Below are positions 24,934-34,259 of a stretch of DNA of 64,000 nt, piece after piece. The stretch lies in NCBI GenBank assembly GCA_013214575.1, contig JABSSD010000035.1:1-64000 (forward strand). Reading direction: 5' to 3'. The notes beneath the pieces were generated by a model that was given only the letters and a program-made list of their open reading frames with translations, was not told the DNA's origin and did no database searches. How positions within the stretch are numbered: the first letter of the stretch is position 1; every line of letters begins with the position of its first letter. A program made the position numbers and the translations under genes. This DNA comes from Paracoccaceae bacterium. Lineage in GTDB: Bacteria; Pseudomonadota; Alphaproteobacteria; Rhodobacterales; Rhodobacteraceae.

Positions 24934-26727
24934 ATGACGGGCGGTGGCATGAATTTAGTGGCTTTTTCGGACACCGGCGGCGCGATTGCCACCCTTGTCG
25001 TTGTGGTTGTGATGTTCATCCTGTTCATGCGCGAATCCTACCCGGCCGAGGTGGTGGCAATTGGCGGCGCCGCAACCATGCTGGCGCTGGGGGTGTTGCC
25101 CTATGACGCCGCGCTGCATGTCCTGTCCAACCCGGCACCCTGGACCATCGTGGCGATGTTCATCGTCATGGGGGCGCTGGTGCGCACCGGTGCCTTGCAA
25201 TGGTTCACCGATCTGGCCGAGGCGCAGGCCGATTCACGGCCCGCGGTGGCGATCGGCGCGCTGATGCTGTTTGTGGTGGTGGCCTCGGCCTTTGTGAACA
25301 ATACACCGGTTGTTGTGGTGATGATCCCGGTGTTTGTGCAACTGTCCAGAAAGCTGGGGATCGCTGCCAGCAAGATGCTGATCCCGCTGAGCTATGCGGC
25401 TATTCTTGGCGGCACCCTGACCCTGATCGGCACCTCGACCAACCTGCTGGTGGACGGGGTGGCGCGGGCCAATGGGCTGGAACCGTTCACCATTTTTGAG
25501 ATCACCCCGCTGGCCATTTTCCTGGTGGCCTGGGGCGCGATCTACCTGCGCTATATTGCGCCGCACCTGCTGCCGGATCGCTCCAGCATGGCGACGCTGC
25601 TGTCGGGCAAGCACACGATGAAGTTCTTTACCGAAGCGGTGATCCCCCCCGAGAGCAATCTGGTGGGGCGCGAGGTGTCGGGGGTGCAATTGTTCAAACG
25701 GGCCGGGGTGCGGCTGATCGATGTGATCCGCGGCGATGTCTCGCTGCGCCGCGATCTTAAGGGTGTCGAACTACAGGCTGGTGACCGGGTTGTGCTGCGC
25801 ACCCAGATGGCCGAGCTGCTCAGCCTGCAACGCAACAAGGAGTTGCGGCGGGTCGATCAGGTGTCAGCGGTGGAAACATCAACCGTCGAGGTGCTGATCA
25901 CGCCGGGGTGTCGGCTGATTGGCCGCGCGCTGGGGGCGATGCGGCTGCGCCGTCGCTACGGGGTCTATGTGCTGGCAGTGCACCGGCGCAACCAGAATAT
26001 CGGTCAACAGCTGGACGATCTGGTGGTGCGGGTCGGCGATACGCTGCTGCTCGAGGGCGGCTCGGATGATATCCAGCGACTGGCCGCCGATATGGATATG
26101 GTCGATGTGACCAAGCCCTCGGCGCGTGCCTTTCGCCGCAGCCACGCGCCCATCGCGCTTGCTTCCATTGCGGGCATTGTGGTGTTGGCGGCAATGGGAG
26201 TGGCGCCGATCCTGCTGCTGGCAGTGCTGGCCATGGCCACTGTGTTCCTGACCCGCTGCATCGACAGCGATGAGGCCTTTTCCTTTATTGACGGGCGGCT
26301 TCTGGCGCTGATTTTTGCCATGCTGGCGGTGGCGACGGCGCTGGAGACCTCGGGCGCGATCAAACTGATCGTCGATGCGCTGGCGCCGCTGATCGGTGGC
26401 CTGCCGCCGTTCTTCATCGTCTGGGCGGTCTACCTGCTGACCTCGGTGCTGTCCGAGCTGATCAACCACGCGGTGGCGGTGGTGCTGACCCCGGTTGCGA
26501 TTGGTCTGGCGCTGTCTCTGGGGGTAGAGCCGCGGCCGCTGGTGATTGCAGTGATGGTGGCCGCCAGTGCCACCTTTGCCACCCCGATCAGCTATCAGAC
26601 CAATATGATGGTCTATGGTCCCGGCGGCTATCGCTTTACCGACTTCCTGAAGGTGGGCATTCCGCTGAATCTCAGCATCGGATTGCTGGCGTCGGCGCTG
26701 ATCCCGGTGTTTTGGCCCCTGAACTAG
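24934..26727 (+). CDS. SLC13/DASS-type permease with TrkA-C domains, copy 1
   Basis: The 597-residue membrane protein has an N-terminal transport half (helices up to residue about 215 with the conserved FVNNTPVVVVMIPVF and LTLIGTSTNLLVDG), two cytosolic RCK_C/TrkA-C domains (about 225-385) and a second transport half ending in ATFATPISYQTNMMVYGPGGY. This architecture belongs to the divalent-anion/Na+ symporter superfamily. Sulfate, carboxylates or other anions are possible substrates. The start could also be ATG 24949. A paralogue lies at 29582. Confidence 0.85.
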   Translation: MTGGGMNLVAFSDTGGAIATLVVVVVMFILFMRESYPAEVVAIGGAATMLALGVLPYDAALHVLSNPAPWTIVAMFIVMGALVRTGALQWFTDLAEAQADSRPAVAIGALMLFVVVASAFVNNTPVVVVMIPVFVQLSRKLGIAASKMLIPLSYAAILGGTLTLIGTSTNLLVDGVARANGLEPFTIFEITPLAIFLVAWGAIYLRYIAPHLLPDRSSMATLLSGKHTMKFFTEAVIPPESNLVGREVSGVQLFKRAGVRLIDVIRGDVSLRRDLKGVELQAGDRVVLRTQMAELLSLQRNKELRRVDQVSAVETSTVEVLITPGCRLIGRALGAMRLRRRYGVYVLAVHRRNQNIGQQLDDLVVRVGDTLLLEGGSDDIQRLAADMDMVDVTKPSARAFRRSHAPIALASIAGIVVLAAMGVAPILLLAVLAMATVFLTRCIDSDEAFSFIDGRLLALIFAMLAVATALETSGAIKLIVDALAPLIGGLPPFFIVWAVYLLTSVLSELINHAVAVVLTPVAIGLALSLGVEPRPLVIAVMVAASATFATPISYQTNMMVYGPGGYRFTDFLKVGIPLNLSIGLLASALIPVFWPLN

Positions 26728-26782
26728 GGCCAATTCGGCGCGTTATTGCCAATTGCAGCGATGCGAGGGTGTAATCTGTGAT

Positions 26783-26808
26783 TCAATCCCCAGATGACTT
26801 GGGATTGA
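26783..26808. promoter_or_regulatory. 8-bp inverted repeat upstream of the YbaY-META gene
   Basis: TCAATCCC and GGGATTGA are perfect arms with a 10-nt loop, ending 21 bp before the next ATG. It may be the end of the permease transcript or an operator for the following gene; the trailing GTTTCTTA is a poor U tract. Confidence 0.4.
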
Positions 26809-26829
26809 GTTTCTTACGGGGCACTGAAG

Positions 26830-27588
26830 ATGGATATCAAAACAGGTTTCATGGCTCTGGTCCTTGCGGCATCAACTGCAATTGCAGGTGCTTCGATGGT
26901 CAGGGCAGGCACGGTAGACGGCAGCGTCACCTATCTGCAGCGTATCGCAGTGCCTCCAGGGGCCAGGCTTCTGGTGGAATTGCGCGATGTATCGCTGATG
27001 GATGCGCCGTCCAAGCTGTTGACAGCGCAGGACTATGATCTGTCGGCTGTGCCGTTCGACTATGCTCTCAGCTTTGCGGACAGCGACATTGTCGACAGCC
27101 TCAGCTATGCGGTGTCGGCGCGGATCACACTGGACGGCAAAGTGCTGTTTATCACCGATACGGCCTATCCGGTGCTGACTCGTGGGGCAGGGCACAGGGT
27201 CGATATGATCGTGAAACCGGTGCCAACTGCCGCATCGGGACCCGCGGATATGCAACTGGACAACACCAGCTGGAGCCTGATTGAACTGAACGGCGCTGCG
27301 GTGGACAGGGGCCGCGACCCGGGGTTTGTTTTCACCACGGAGGGGCAGTTTTCAGCCTCGGGTGGGTGTAATCGCTTTATGGGGCAGGCGCAGTTGAACG
27401 GCAATGAGATCAGTTTCCCCGATAGGCTGGCCGGCACAATGATGGCCTGTGCGCCGGGGTTGGATGTTCAGGAAAATAATTTTCTGGCAGCCTTGGCCGC
27501 GGTCAAGTCAATTGAACGCCAAGGGCCGCTGATGCAAATGCGTGCGGCGGATGGCACCGTGTTGATGCGTTTAACACTAGAGAAGTGA
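26830..27588 (+). CDS. secreted YbaY-like plus META (HslJ-like) domain protein
   Basis: The 252-residue protein has a signal peptide (ALVLAASTAIAGASMVRAG). Residues about 28-135 match the YbaY-type beta domain (GSVTYLQRIAVPPGARLLVELRDVS). Residues about 140-250 form a META domain as in HslJ (LDNTSWSLIELNG, then SGGCNRFMGQ and AGTMMACAPG). In enterobacteria these are separate envelope or heat-shock-related proteins; here they are fused. No lipobox is apparent. A role in envelope stress tolerance is inferred from the family names. Confidence 0.8.
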   Translation: MDIKTGFMALVLAASTAIAGASMVRAGTVDGSVTYLQRIAVPPGARLLVELRDVSLMDAPSKLLTAQDYDLSAVPFDYALSFADSDIVDSLSYAVSARITLDGKVLFITDTAYPVLTRGAGHRVDMIVKPVPTAASGPADMQLDNTSWSLIELNGAAVDRGRDPGFVFTTEGQFSASGGCNRFMGQAQLNGNEISFPDRLAGTMMACAPGLDVQENNFLAALAAVKSIERQGPLMQMRAADGTVLMRLTLEK

Positions 27589-27674
27589 ATGCAACAAAGG
27601 GCAGCGCCTGACCCTGGGTGGGTGCAAAGCGCCCTCCCGTTTTGCCGAAGGCAAACCTCCGGTTTGACGGGGAG

Positions 27675-27705
27675 GGTCGGGCGCTGCCCGGCGGTGCCGC
27701 CGGGC
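27675..27705. repeat. intergenic repeat core, copy 2, with 9-bp hairpin
   Basis: GGTCGGGCGCTGCCC (27675-27689) repeats the sequence at 7595-7609. It runs into GCCCGGCGG-TG-CCGCCGGGC (27686-27705), a perfect 9-bp stem with a 2-nt loop, followed by AAAAA. The hairpin lies between convergent genes (YbaY-META gene and the flavoprotein dehydrogenase). Neither strand has a standard U tract after it. Confidence 0.55.
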
Positions 27706-27738
27706 AAAAAGAGTATGTAACAGTCGGCCCTGCAGAAC

Positions 27739-29400
27739 TTAGGCAATATCTCTGGACCGCCCGGCGTTGCGTCCGGAAAAGATACAGCCACCCAGAAAGG
27801 ATCCCTCTAGCGCATTATAGCCGTGATAACCGCCACCACCGAAGCCGGCGGCTTCTCCCACCGCGTATAACCCTGCAACCACCGCGCCATCCTGTCCAAT
27901 CATCTGACTGTCCAGGTTGGTTTGCAACCCGCCCAGCGTCTTGCGGGACAGGATGTTCAGCCGCACCGCAATCAGCGGTCCGTTCTTTGGGTCCAGAATG
28001 CGGTGCGGTTTGGCGCAGCGGACCCACCGGTCGCCGCGATAGTTGCGGGCAGCATGGATGGCGATGATCTGCGCGTCCTTGGCAAAGGGGTTGTCGACCT
28101 GACTGTCGCGCGCCTCTATCTGGCGGCGCAGATGCGGCTCATTCAGCGGCACCTCGGCGATCTTATTCATCCCCGCGACCAAGGTGGCCAGATCATTGGC
28201 CACCACAAAATCCGCGCCGTGTGTCTTGAAGGCCTCGACCGGTGCCGGAGCCCGCCCCCGTGACAGCAACCGCGCCCGGATCACCTCAAGCCATTTGCCC
28301 GAGGTCATATCGGGGTTCTGCTCGGACCCGGACAGGGCAAATTCCTTTTCGATGATCTTCTGGCTCAACACAAACCAGCTGTAGCTTTGCCCGGTCTTGA
28401 GGATCTCCTTCAGGGTGGCAAGGGTGTCAAACCCCGGCAGGCAGGGGGCGGCCAGGCGGTCGCCATTGGCATCAAACCACATTGACGAGGGACCGGGCAG
28501 GATGCGGATACCGTGGTTGGGCCAGATCGGATCCCAGTTGCGCAGCCCCTCGCAGTAATGCCACATGCGGTCGCCATTGATCACCTGGCCCCCCGCGGCC
28601 TCGGCAATGGGGATCATCCGGCCATCCACATGGAACGGCACCCCGGAGACCATGTCTTTGGGTGGCTCACCCAGCCGATCCCGCGGCCAGTTTTTGCGCA
28701 CCAGTTCAAGGTTGCCGCCAATGCCGCCTGAGGCGACGATCACCGCAGGCGCATGTATCTCAAAGCTGCCGATTTGCTGGCGGTTGGTTCTGGCGCCCCG
28801 AGCGGCGCTGTCATCGGCCAGGATCTCGCCCGCAACCCCAGTGGCGGCGCCGTTTTGGGTCAGGATATGGCTGACCTGATGACGGCTGCGCAGCGCGATC
28901 AGGCCGGTCTCAATATGGGCGCGCAACCGGTTGGCGAAGGGCGAAACCACGCCGGGGCCGGTGCCCCAGGTGACGTGGAACCGCGGCACCGAGTTGCCGT
29001 GACCCTGGGCCATGCCGCCACCGCGTTCGGCCCAGCCCACCACCGGAAACCAGCGCAGCCCCATGTCATGCAGCCACTGGCGCATGTCGCCTGCGGCAAA
29101 CTCCAGATAGGCCTCGGCCCATTGGCGCGGCCAGTGATCCTCAACCCGGTCAAACTGGGCACTGCCCATCCAGTCGTTCAGCGCCAGATCCAGACTGTCG
29201 CGGATGCCCATGCGCCGTTGCTCAGGGGTATCCACCATGAACAGACCGCCGAGGCTCCAATGGGCCTGCCCGCCGAGAAAATGCGCCGGTTCTTGATCCA
29301 GCAGGATCACCCGCTTGCCGCGATCTCCCAGTTCGGCCGCTGCCGCCAGCCCGGCCAGCCCGGTGCCGACAATGATGACATCTGCGATGTTGCTGCCCAT
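27739..29400 (-). CDS. FAD-binding dehydrogenase (fumarate reductase/KSTD-like)
   Basis: The 553-residue flavoprotein starts with an ADP-binding fold (DVIIVGTGLAGLAAAAELGDRGKRVILLDQE) and has GGQAHWSLGGLFMVDT just after it. The C-terminus carries a second FAD contact, GLYAVGEAAGFGGGGYHGYNALEGSFLGGC. This corresponds to the family of predicted FAD dehydrogenases related to fumarate reductase flavoproteins and 3-ketosteroid dehydrogenases. The substrate is unknown. It is a single minus-strand gene downstream of the second SLC13-type permease gene; a functional link to it is possible but not shown. Confidence 0.82.
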   Translation of the reverse strand: MGSNIADVIIVGTGLAGLAAAAELGDRGKRVILLDQEPAHFLGGQAHWSLGGLFMVDTPEQRRMGIRDSLDLALNDWMGSAQFDRVEDHWPRQWAEAYLEFAAGDMRQWLHDMGLRWFPVVGWAERGGGMAQGHGNSVPRFHVTWGTGPGVVSPFANRLRAHIETGLIALRSRHQVSHILTQNGAATGVAGEILADDSAARGARTNRQQIGSFEIHAPAVIVASGGIGGNLELVRKNWPRDRLGEPPKDMVSGVPFHVDGRMIPIAEAAGGQVINGDRMWHYCEGLRNWDPIWPNHGIRILPGPSSMWFDANGDRLAAPCLPGFDTLATLKEILKTGQSYSWFVLSQKIIEKEFALSGSEQNPDMTSGKWLEVIRARLLSRGRAPAPVEAFKTHGADFVVANDLATLVAGMNKIAEVPLNEPHLRRQIEARDSQVDNPFAKDAQIIAIHAARNYRGDRWVRCAKPHRILDPKNGPLIAVRLNILSRKTLGGLQTNLDSQMIGQDGAVVAGLYAVGEAAGFGGGGYHGYNALEGSFLGGCIFSGRNAGRSRDIA

Positions 29401-29525
29401 GTTTGGCCTCTCCGTGATCCGATCCTGGCCAGCCTAAAAGACCGGAAGGTGAGTGGGTAATTGTTTTGCCAACTGTCGTAGGGGAAACTGTTTGGCGGTT
29501 TTCTTGAGGGGAGCGATCAATACCC

Positions 29526-29568
29526 CATTTTCTTGCAAGAAAATGCCCCGGAAAATTCGAATTTTCCG
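29526..29568. repeat. paired palindromes, copy 1 (probable terminator element)
   Basis: Two perfect 20-bp palindromes sit side by side: CATTTTCTTGCAAGAAAATG (29526-29545) and CGGAAAATTCGAATTTTCCG (29549-29568). The second is identical at 40479-40498, and a near copy of the first lies at 40456-40475. In both cases the element directly follows the stop of a minus-strand gene. As RNA each folds into a hairpin with AT-rich flanks, which suggests bidirectional termination. Confidence 0.75.
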
Positions 29569-29581
29569 GCTGTCGTCGCGG

Positions 29582-31354
29582 TCACATCGGCCAGAACACC
29601 AATATCGCCGGAATGCTGACCGCCACGATCAACACTTCCAGTGGCAGGCCAATGCGCCAGTAATCGCCAAACTGATAGCTGCCCGGACCTAGGATCAGAG
29701 TGTTGTTCTTATGACCAATCGGGGTGAGAAACGCAGCCGAGGCGGCCACCGCCACCGCCATCAGAAATGGATCCGCCGAGACCTGCAGCGTAGTGGCCAT
29801 CTGGATCCCCACCGGTGCGGCGACAATGGTGGTGGCGGTGTTGTTCAGCACATCCGACAGGGTCATGGTGACCACCATCAGTACCGTCAGAATGGCCCAG
29901 GCCGGCAGGCCCTGGGTCAGCCCGATCAGCGCATCGGCAATCAGCGCGGTGCCGCCCGAACCTTCCAGCGCCGAGCCCAGCGGGATCATTGATCCCAGCA
30001 GTACCACCACCGGCCATTCAATATGGTCATAGATCTCGGCCACCGGCAGGATCTTGGTCAGCACATAGCCCACCACCACCAGCCCCAGCGCCACCGGCAG
30101 ATACAGCAGTCCGGCCGAGGCGGCCAGCACCGCAGCGCCAAACATCGCAATCGCCAGCCAGGTCTTGTCATTGGCGGTCACCGCCAGCCCGCGTGTGGCC
30201 AGCGGCAGGCAGCCCAGCCATTCGGTCACATCGCCCGCCCGGTCGCGCGGGCACAGCAGCAGCAGGATATCACCCGGTTCGATCGGGGTCTGGCGAATGT
30301 GGCGGGTCAGCTGACGACCCTGCCTCGACAATCCCATCAACACGGTGCTTTGGCGCCATGCCAGGCCGATGGATTGCGCTGATCGTCCGGCAATGCGGGC
30401 GCTCTCGGGCACCACCAGCTCAACCACTTCCAGACCGTCGCCCTCGGCGGTCAGCTTGTCCTGTCGCGCCTGATCCGAGAAATCCAGCGACATTGTGGTG
30501 CGGAACTCGTCCAGTGCCTCGGGGGTGGCCTCAAGCAGCAGCGCATCGCCGACCCGCAATATTGATCCGGCGGCGCGGCCATAGCGCCGCTGGCCGTCGC
30601 GGATCAGACCCAGAATGGCCACATCCGCCTTTTCGGCCTCATCGTCCAGTTCCCCCAGCCGCGTGCCGATCAGGCCTGAGTCCTGCGGCACCGTCAGCTC
30701 GGCAATATACTGTGCCAGCTGCGCCTCGGAGGGTCCGGCGTCGTCGCGCGTGGGGATCAGCCGCCAGCCCACCAGTGCAACAAAAATAAGCCCGGTTATC
30801 GCCGCAATGCCACCCACCGGGGCAAAGTCGAACATGCCAAAGGGCTCGCCAAATGTTTCGGCGCGGATCGAGGCGATGATGATATTGGGCGGGGTGCCAA
30901 TCAGCGTCACCATGCCGCCCAGAATGGTGGCAAAGGACAGCGGCATCAGGCTCAGCCCCGGGGCGCGCCCGGCCTTGCGGGCGGTCTGGATATCCACCGG
31001 CATCAGCAGTGCCAGCGCCGCCACATTGTTCATGAACGCCGACAGCACCGCGCCGATGCCGCCCATCAGTGCGATATGGCTGCCCAATCCGCGCGAGGCA
31101 TCCACCAGAGTGCGGGTGATCAGGAACACCGCCCCCGACCGCACCAAGCCGGCCGAGACAATCAGCACCAGCGCCACCACCAGCGTTGCCGGGTGGCCGA
31201 ATCCGGCAAAGGCATCTTTGGTGGGGACCACCCCCAGCACCACTCCGACCATCAGCGCGGTAAAGGCGACCAGATCATAGCGGTACCGGCCCCAGACCAG
31301 CAGCGCAAAGACGGCGGCAAACAGTGAAAACAATGTGATCTGGTCAAATGTCAT
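29582..31354 (-). CDS. SLC13/DASS-type permease with TrkA-C domains, copy 2
   Basis: The 590-residue protein has the same architecture as the gene at 24934: a transport half with GGIGAVLSAFMNNVAALALLMPV and MVTLIGTPPNIIIAS, two TrkA-C domains (about 205-385) and a second half ending in AASAAFLTPIGHKNNTLILGPGSYQF. The two copies are clearly diverged, so they are probably not functionally redundant. The substrate is unknown. It is divergent from yebC. The palindromic repeat at 29526 follows its stop. Confidence 0.85.
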   Translation of the reverse strand: MTFDQITLFSLFAAVFALLVWGRYRYDLVAFTALMVGVVLGVVPTKDAFAGFGHPATLVVALVLIVSAGLVRSGAVFLITRTLVDASRGLGSHIALMGGIGAVLSAFMNNVAALALLMPVDIQTARKAGRAPGLSLMPLSFATILGGMVTLIGTPPNIIIASIRAETFGEPFGMFDFAPVGGIAAITGLIFVALVGWRLIPTRDDAGPSEAQLAQYIAELTVPQDSGLIGTRLGELDDEAEKADVAILGLIRDGQRRYGRAAGSILRVGDALLLEATPEALDEFRTTMSLDFSDQARQDKLTAEGDGLEVVELVVPESARIAGRSAQSIGLAWRQSTVLMGLSRQGRQLTRHIRQTPIEPGDILLLLCPRDRAGDVTEWLGCLPLATRGLAVTANDKTWLAIAMFGAAVLAASAGLLYLPVALGLVVVGYVLTKILPVAEIYDHIEWPVVVLLGSMIPLGSALEGSGGTALIADALIGLTQGLPAWAILTVLMVVTMTLSDVLNNTATTIVAAPVGIQMATTLQVSADPFLMAVAVAASAAFLTPIGHKNNTLILGPGSYQFGDYWRIGLPLEVLIVAVSIPAILVFWPM

Positions 31355-31410
31355 AAGGCTACTTTAGGTGCTGCGGGGACCGGAACAAGCATTGATCGCG
31401 GGGCCAGCGC

Positions 31411-31440
31411 TTGAAAGCTGCCACCAGACGGGGCTATATG
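31411..31440 (+). promoter_or_regulatory. predicted promoter of yebC
   Basis: TTGAAA (31411-31416) and TATATG (31435-31440) have an 18-bp spacer and lie about 40 bp before the yebC ATG. A TATAAT at 31452-31457 has no good -35 partner. Confidence 0.4.
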
Positions 31441-31474
31441 TGCGCCAAAGGTATAATCAGCATAGGGATGGACC

Positions 31475-32215
31475 ATGGCAGGCCACTCAAAATGGGCAAA
31501 CATCCAGCACCGTAAAGGTCGCCAGGATGCGGTTCGCTCAAAACTGTTCTCAAAGCTCTCCAAGGAAATCACCGTTGCCGCCAAAATGGGCGACCCGGAT
31601 CCTGAGAAAAACCCACGTCTGCGGATGGCGGTCAAAGAGGCCAAGTCGCAATCGGTACCCAAGGATGTGATTGATCGCGCGATCAAGAAATCGGCTGCCG
31701 GTGAGGGCGACGACTACGAAGAAGTGCGCTATGAGGGCTATGGCCCCAACGGGGTGGCGGTGATCGTCGAGGCGATGACCGACAACCGCAATCGGACCGC
31801 CTCGGTGGTGCGCTCCACCTTCTCCAAAAATGGCGGCAATCTGGGCGAAACCGGCTCGGTTGGCTTTATGTTCGACCGCAAGGGCGAAGTCACCTACGGC
31901 ATCTCTGTTGGCGATGCCGATGCGGTGCTTGAGGCCGCCATCGAGGCCGGTGCCGAAGACGTTGAGAGCTCGGAAGATGGCCATACCATCTATTGCGAAG
32001 TCTCTGATCTGAATGAGGTGTCAAATGCGCTGGAGGCCGCTTTGGGCGAATCCGACAGCACCAAGCTGGTGTGGAAACCCACCATCACCACTGAAATGGA
32101 TCTGATTGCCATGCAAAAGCTGATGAAGCTGGTGGATGCGCTGGAAGATGACGACGATATTCAGCGCGTCACCACCAATTTCGAGGCCTCGGACGAGGTG
32201 ATGGAGCAGCTGTAA
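31475..32215 (+). CDS. yebC: YebC/PmpR family transcriptional or translational regulator
   Basis: The 246-residue protein begins [19 protein letters not shown] and contains the family block [28 protein letters not shown] with a C-terminal [22 protein letters not shown]. It is full length. Some YebC-family proteins have been described as DNA-binding regulators and others as acting on ribosomes stalled at proline motifs; the activity of this one is unknown. It is a single gene with its own promoter and terminator. Confidence 0.94.
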   Translation: MAGHSKWANIQHRKGRQDAVRSKLFSKLSKEITVAAKMGDPDPEKNPRLRMAVKEAKSQSVPKDVIDRAIKKSAAGEGDDYEEVRYEGYGPNGVAVIVEAMTDNRNRTASVVRSTFSKNGGNLGETGSVGFMFDRKGEVTYGISVGDADAVLEAAIEAGAEDVESSEDGHTIYCEVSDLNEVSNALEAALGESDSTKLVWKPTITTEMDLIAMQKLMKLVDALEDDDDIQRVTTNFEASDEVMEQL

Positions 32216-32238
32216 AAAACCTGCTTATTGGTTGCAAA

Positions 32239-32265
32239 GGCCTGCCGGATCGGCGGGCCTTTTTT
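32239..32265 (+). terminator. terminator after yebC
   Basis: GGCCTGCCG-GAT-CGGCGGGCC gives a 9-bp stem with one G-U pair and is followed by six T residues. It starts 23 bp after the yebC stop. Confidence 0.88.
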
Positions 32266-32313
32266 ATGTGTGCGGACACTGCCGTCATTTATGTATGATC
32301 GGTTGGTCGTGAT

Positions 32314-33159
32314 CTACTGGACCAGTAAACCGGCCTGCAGCGCCTGTTGGCGGCTGGGATACCACAGCGCGCTGCTGGGCTGCTTGAACATTTGCATCAA
32401 AAACGCCTCGCTAATCCCCTGAGCCCGGAAAAAGGCAAGATCCTTATTCTGTTCCTTTGCCAGATCCAGATTGGGGAGCAGCGGGCCGGGTTCGAGCGCA
32501 TAGCGGTGAAACCCCAGCCGCGCGTCAGGGGCCAGACGGCGGCGGGCTCCGGCGACAAAGAGCAATGTGCAGGCCGAACTGCAATCGCCTTCGACCACTG
32601 TGTTCAAGCCCCGGGCGCGGATCAGATTGGCAAAGCCGCGCGCCTCGTAGATATGGCCGCCGATGCTGGTCAGAGTAACACTGACAAGCTGCGGATTCGC
32701 GGCCAGCAGTTCGGTGGCGCGTTTGGTCAAACCGTATGTGATAGTGCCGTTGAAGGTCAGGGCGGTGTCATCGTCGGACAGGCTCAACTGATACTGGGCG
32801 GCATGCAGACGGTCCATCCGGTCGGTGAACAGCTCGGTGGTTTCAGGCTGTGCGGCAAACAGAAAGCTCCCCCACCACAGCGAGATCGAGGCAAAGCCCG
32901 AGATCAGCAGCACCAGATAGCCGCCCCAGATCAGCGTCATGCCGCCCATGCCCCGCAGGTGACTGTCAGCGCTGGCCTGAAACCGCAGCACCTGCCAGAT
33001 GAAAAACACCGCATCAGCCGCAAGCAGCGCGTAGAGCAGCCGCATATCCAGCCGCAGCAGGCCATCCGTTGCCGTCAGTGCCAGCAGGATCACGGCGCGG
33101 GGCAGCACAAGGTGCAGCCAGAAACTATGAGGCAAAGCCAGGGGGGCGCGAATAGTCAT
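32314..33159 (-). CDS. membrane protein with periplasmic ClpP-like domain (COG3904 type)
   Basis: From the ATG at 33159 the protein is 281 residues. It has three or four hydrophobic helices in the first 115 residues, then a ClpP/crotonase-like domain: SVTLTSIGGHIYEARGFANL (oxyanion-type GG), VVEGDCSSACTLLFVAGA (candidate serine) and ARLGFHRY (candidate histidine). The pattern matches predicted periplasmic ClpP-like proteases. Active-site roles are inferred, not shown. A TTG at 33189 could add ten residues. It is downstream of the ArgP gene on the same strand, 62 bp away. Confidence 0.72.
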   Translation of the reverse strand: MTIRAPLALPHSFWLHLVLPRAVILLALTATDGLLRLDMRLLYALLAADAVFFIWQVLRFQASADSHLRGMGGMTLIWGGYLVLLISGFASISLWWGSFLFAAQPETTELFTDRMDRLHAAQYQLSLSDDDTALTFNGTITYGLTKRATELLAANPQLVSVTLTSIGGHIYEARGFANLIRARGLNTVVEGDCSSACTLLFVAGARRRLAPDARLGFHRYALEPGPLLPNLDLAKEQNKDLAFFRAQGISEAFLMQMFKQPSSALWYPSRQQALQAGLLVQ

Positions 33160-33221
33160 AGCGGCAGCCTGAGCGAATGGTGTCGCCAAATCAAGCCAGA
33201 GTAGCGGCTGTCACGCGAGTG

Positions 33222-34118
33222 TCATGCCTGTGTCAGATCCTGTGTCAGATGACGCCGGCCGGTGCTGATCACGGCGCGGGTGACCTCGGCCAAGGCCGGG
33301 GCCATCACCCGGCTGACCTGCCAGGTCAAAGGTATTTTCAGCTCGGTCTGTGGCCGCAGGGGTACCAGCTTGCCCTGTTGAATAAGCGGGCGCACAAAGC
33401 TGGCGGGGTTCATGCCCCAGCCGATGCCGGCAACCGCAGCATCGACAAACCCCTGTGTCGAGGGCAGGAAATGCGCCGGGGGGGCCAGATTCGGCGCCAC
33501 ATTCAGCTCCAGCCACCGCCGCTGCAGGGCATCCTTGGCATTGAAGACCAGACAGGGGGCCTGCGCCGCCGCCGCGGCTGTCACCCCGTAGGGGAACCAG
33601 CGCTGCATATAGGCCGGGCTGGCGCAGGCCACATATTGAAACGCCCCCAGCGCATGGGCATCGCAGCCGGTCACCGGTTTGTCATGGGCGGTAATGGCGG
33701 CCGAAACCTCGCCCCGTTTCAGCCAGTCGGCGCTGTGGTCCTGATCGTCGATCACCAGATCAAACAGCACCCCGCCGACCGAGGCCATCGCCTCGATAAA
33801 CCAGGTTGCCAGACTGTCGGCATTGATCGCCACTTTTAGGCGGGCGTTTATGGGATCCCGGTCCAGCGCCAGCTCGCGGCTCAGCTGCGCCTCCAGCAGG
33901 CCGATGTCCTCGGCATGTTTGGCAATCCGCAGCCCCGCTTCGGTGCCGCTGCAGGGCGGGCCGCGCCGCACCAGCGCGCTGCCCACCTGATCCTCCAGCG
34001 CCTTGATGCGCTGTGACACCGCCGAGGGTGTCACCAAAAGCGCCGCCGCCGCCGCGTCAAAACTGCCAAGCCGCAGGACCTGCGACAGGGCCGCCAGATG
34101 ATGAGGGGGAAATTGCAT
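33222..34118 (-). CDS. argP: LysR family regulator ArgP/LysG type
   Basis: The 298-residue protein has the ArgP pattern: HTH with FDAAAAALLVTPSAVSQRIKALEDQVG, then LVRRGPPCSGTEAG, and an effector domain with NADSLATWF and LPSTQGFVDAAVAGIGWGM. ArgP/LysG proteins sense lysine or arginine and activate the exporter gene. Here it is divergent from an ArgO/LysE exporter gene, the classic arrangement. AAGGAA precedes the ATG. Confidence 0.9.
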   Translation of the reverse strand: MQFPPHHLAALSQVLRLGSFDAAAAALLVTPSAVSQRIKALEDQVGSALVRRGPPCSGTEAGLRIAKHAEDIGLLEAQLSRELALDRDPINARLKVAINADSLATWFIEAMASVGGVLFDLVIDDQDHSADWLKRGEVSAAITAHDKPVTGCDAHALGAFQYVACASPAYMQRWFPYGVTAAAAAQAPCLVFNAKDALQRRWLELNVAPNLAPPAHFLPSTQGFVDAAVAGIGWGMNPASFVRPLIQQGKLVPLRPQTELKIPLTWQVSRVMAPALAEVTRAVISTGRRHLTQDLTQA

Positions 34119-34155
34119 TGCGGTTCCTTGCTGCGGGGACTGTTTGGCGCCCTGG

Positions 34156-34167
34156 TGGTCCGGACCA
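34156..34167. promoter_or_regulatory. 12-bp palindrome in the argP-exporter gap
   Basis: TGGTCCGGACCA is a perfect palindrome between the two divergent starts. An AGCATC segment and an AT-rich stretch follow at 34193-34212. It is a candidate ArgP contact or promoter-proximal element. Confidence 0.3.
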
Positions 34168-34259
34168 TCATTAGCAGAGCTTAAGTGGGGTGAGCATCTT
34201 TAATTTGATTGCGCGCCGGGGCTGGCTTAGTCAGGCCGAAACAGACAACAGGACGCCCC

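Noticed and set aside
27600-27738. Hairpin-rich gap considered as a small RNA gene
   Set aside because: The hairpins are explained by a repeat shared with 7595-7609 and by the convergent gene arrangement; no promoter was found.
24934-31354. The two SLC13-type permeases considered as a recent duplication
   Set aside because: They share architecture but differ widely in sequence, so they are old paralogues, not a recent duplication.
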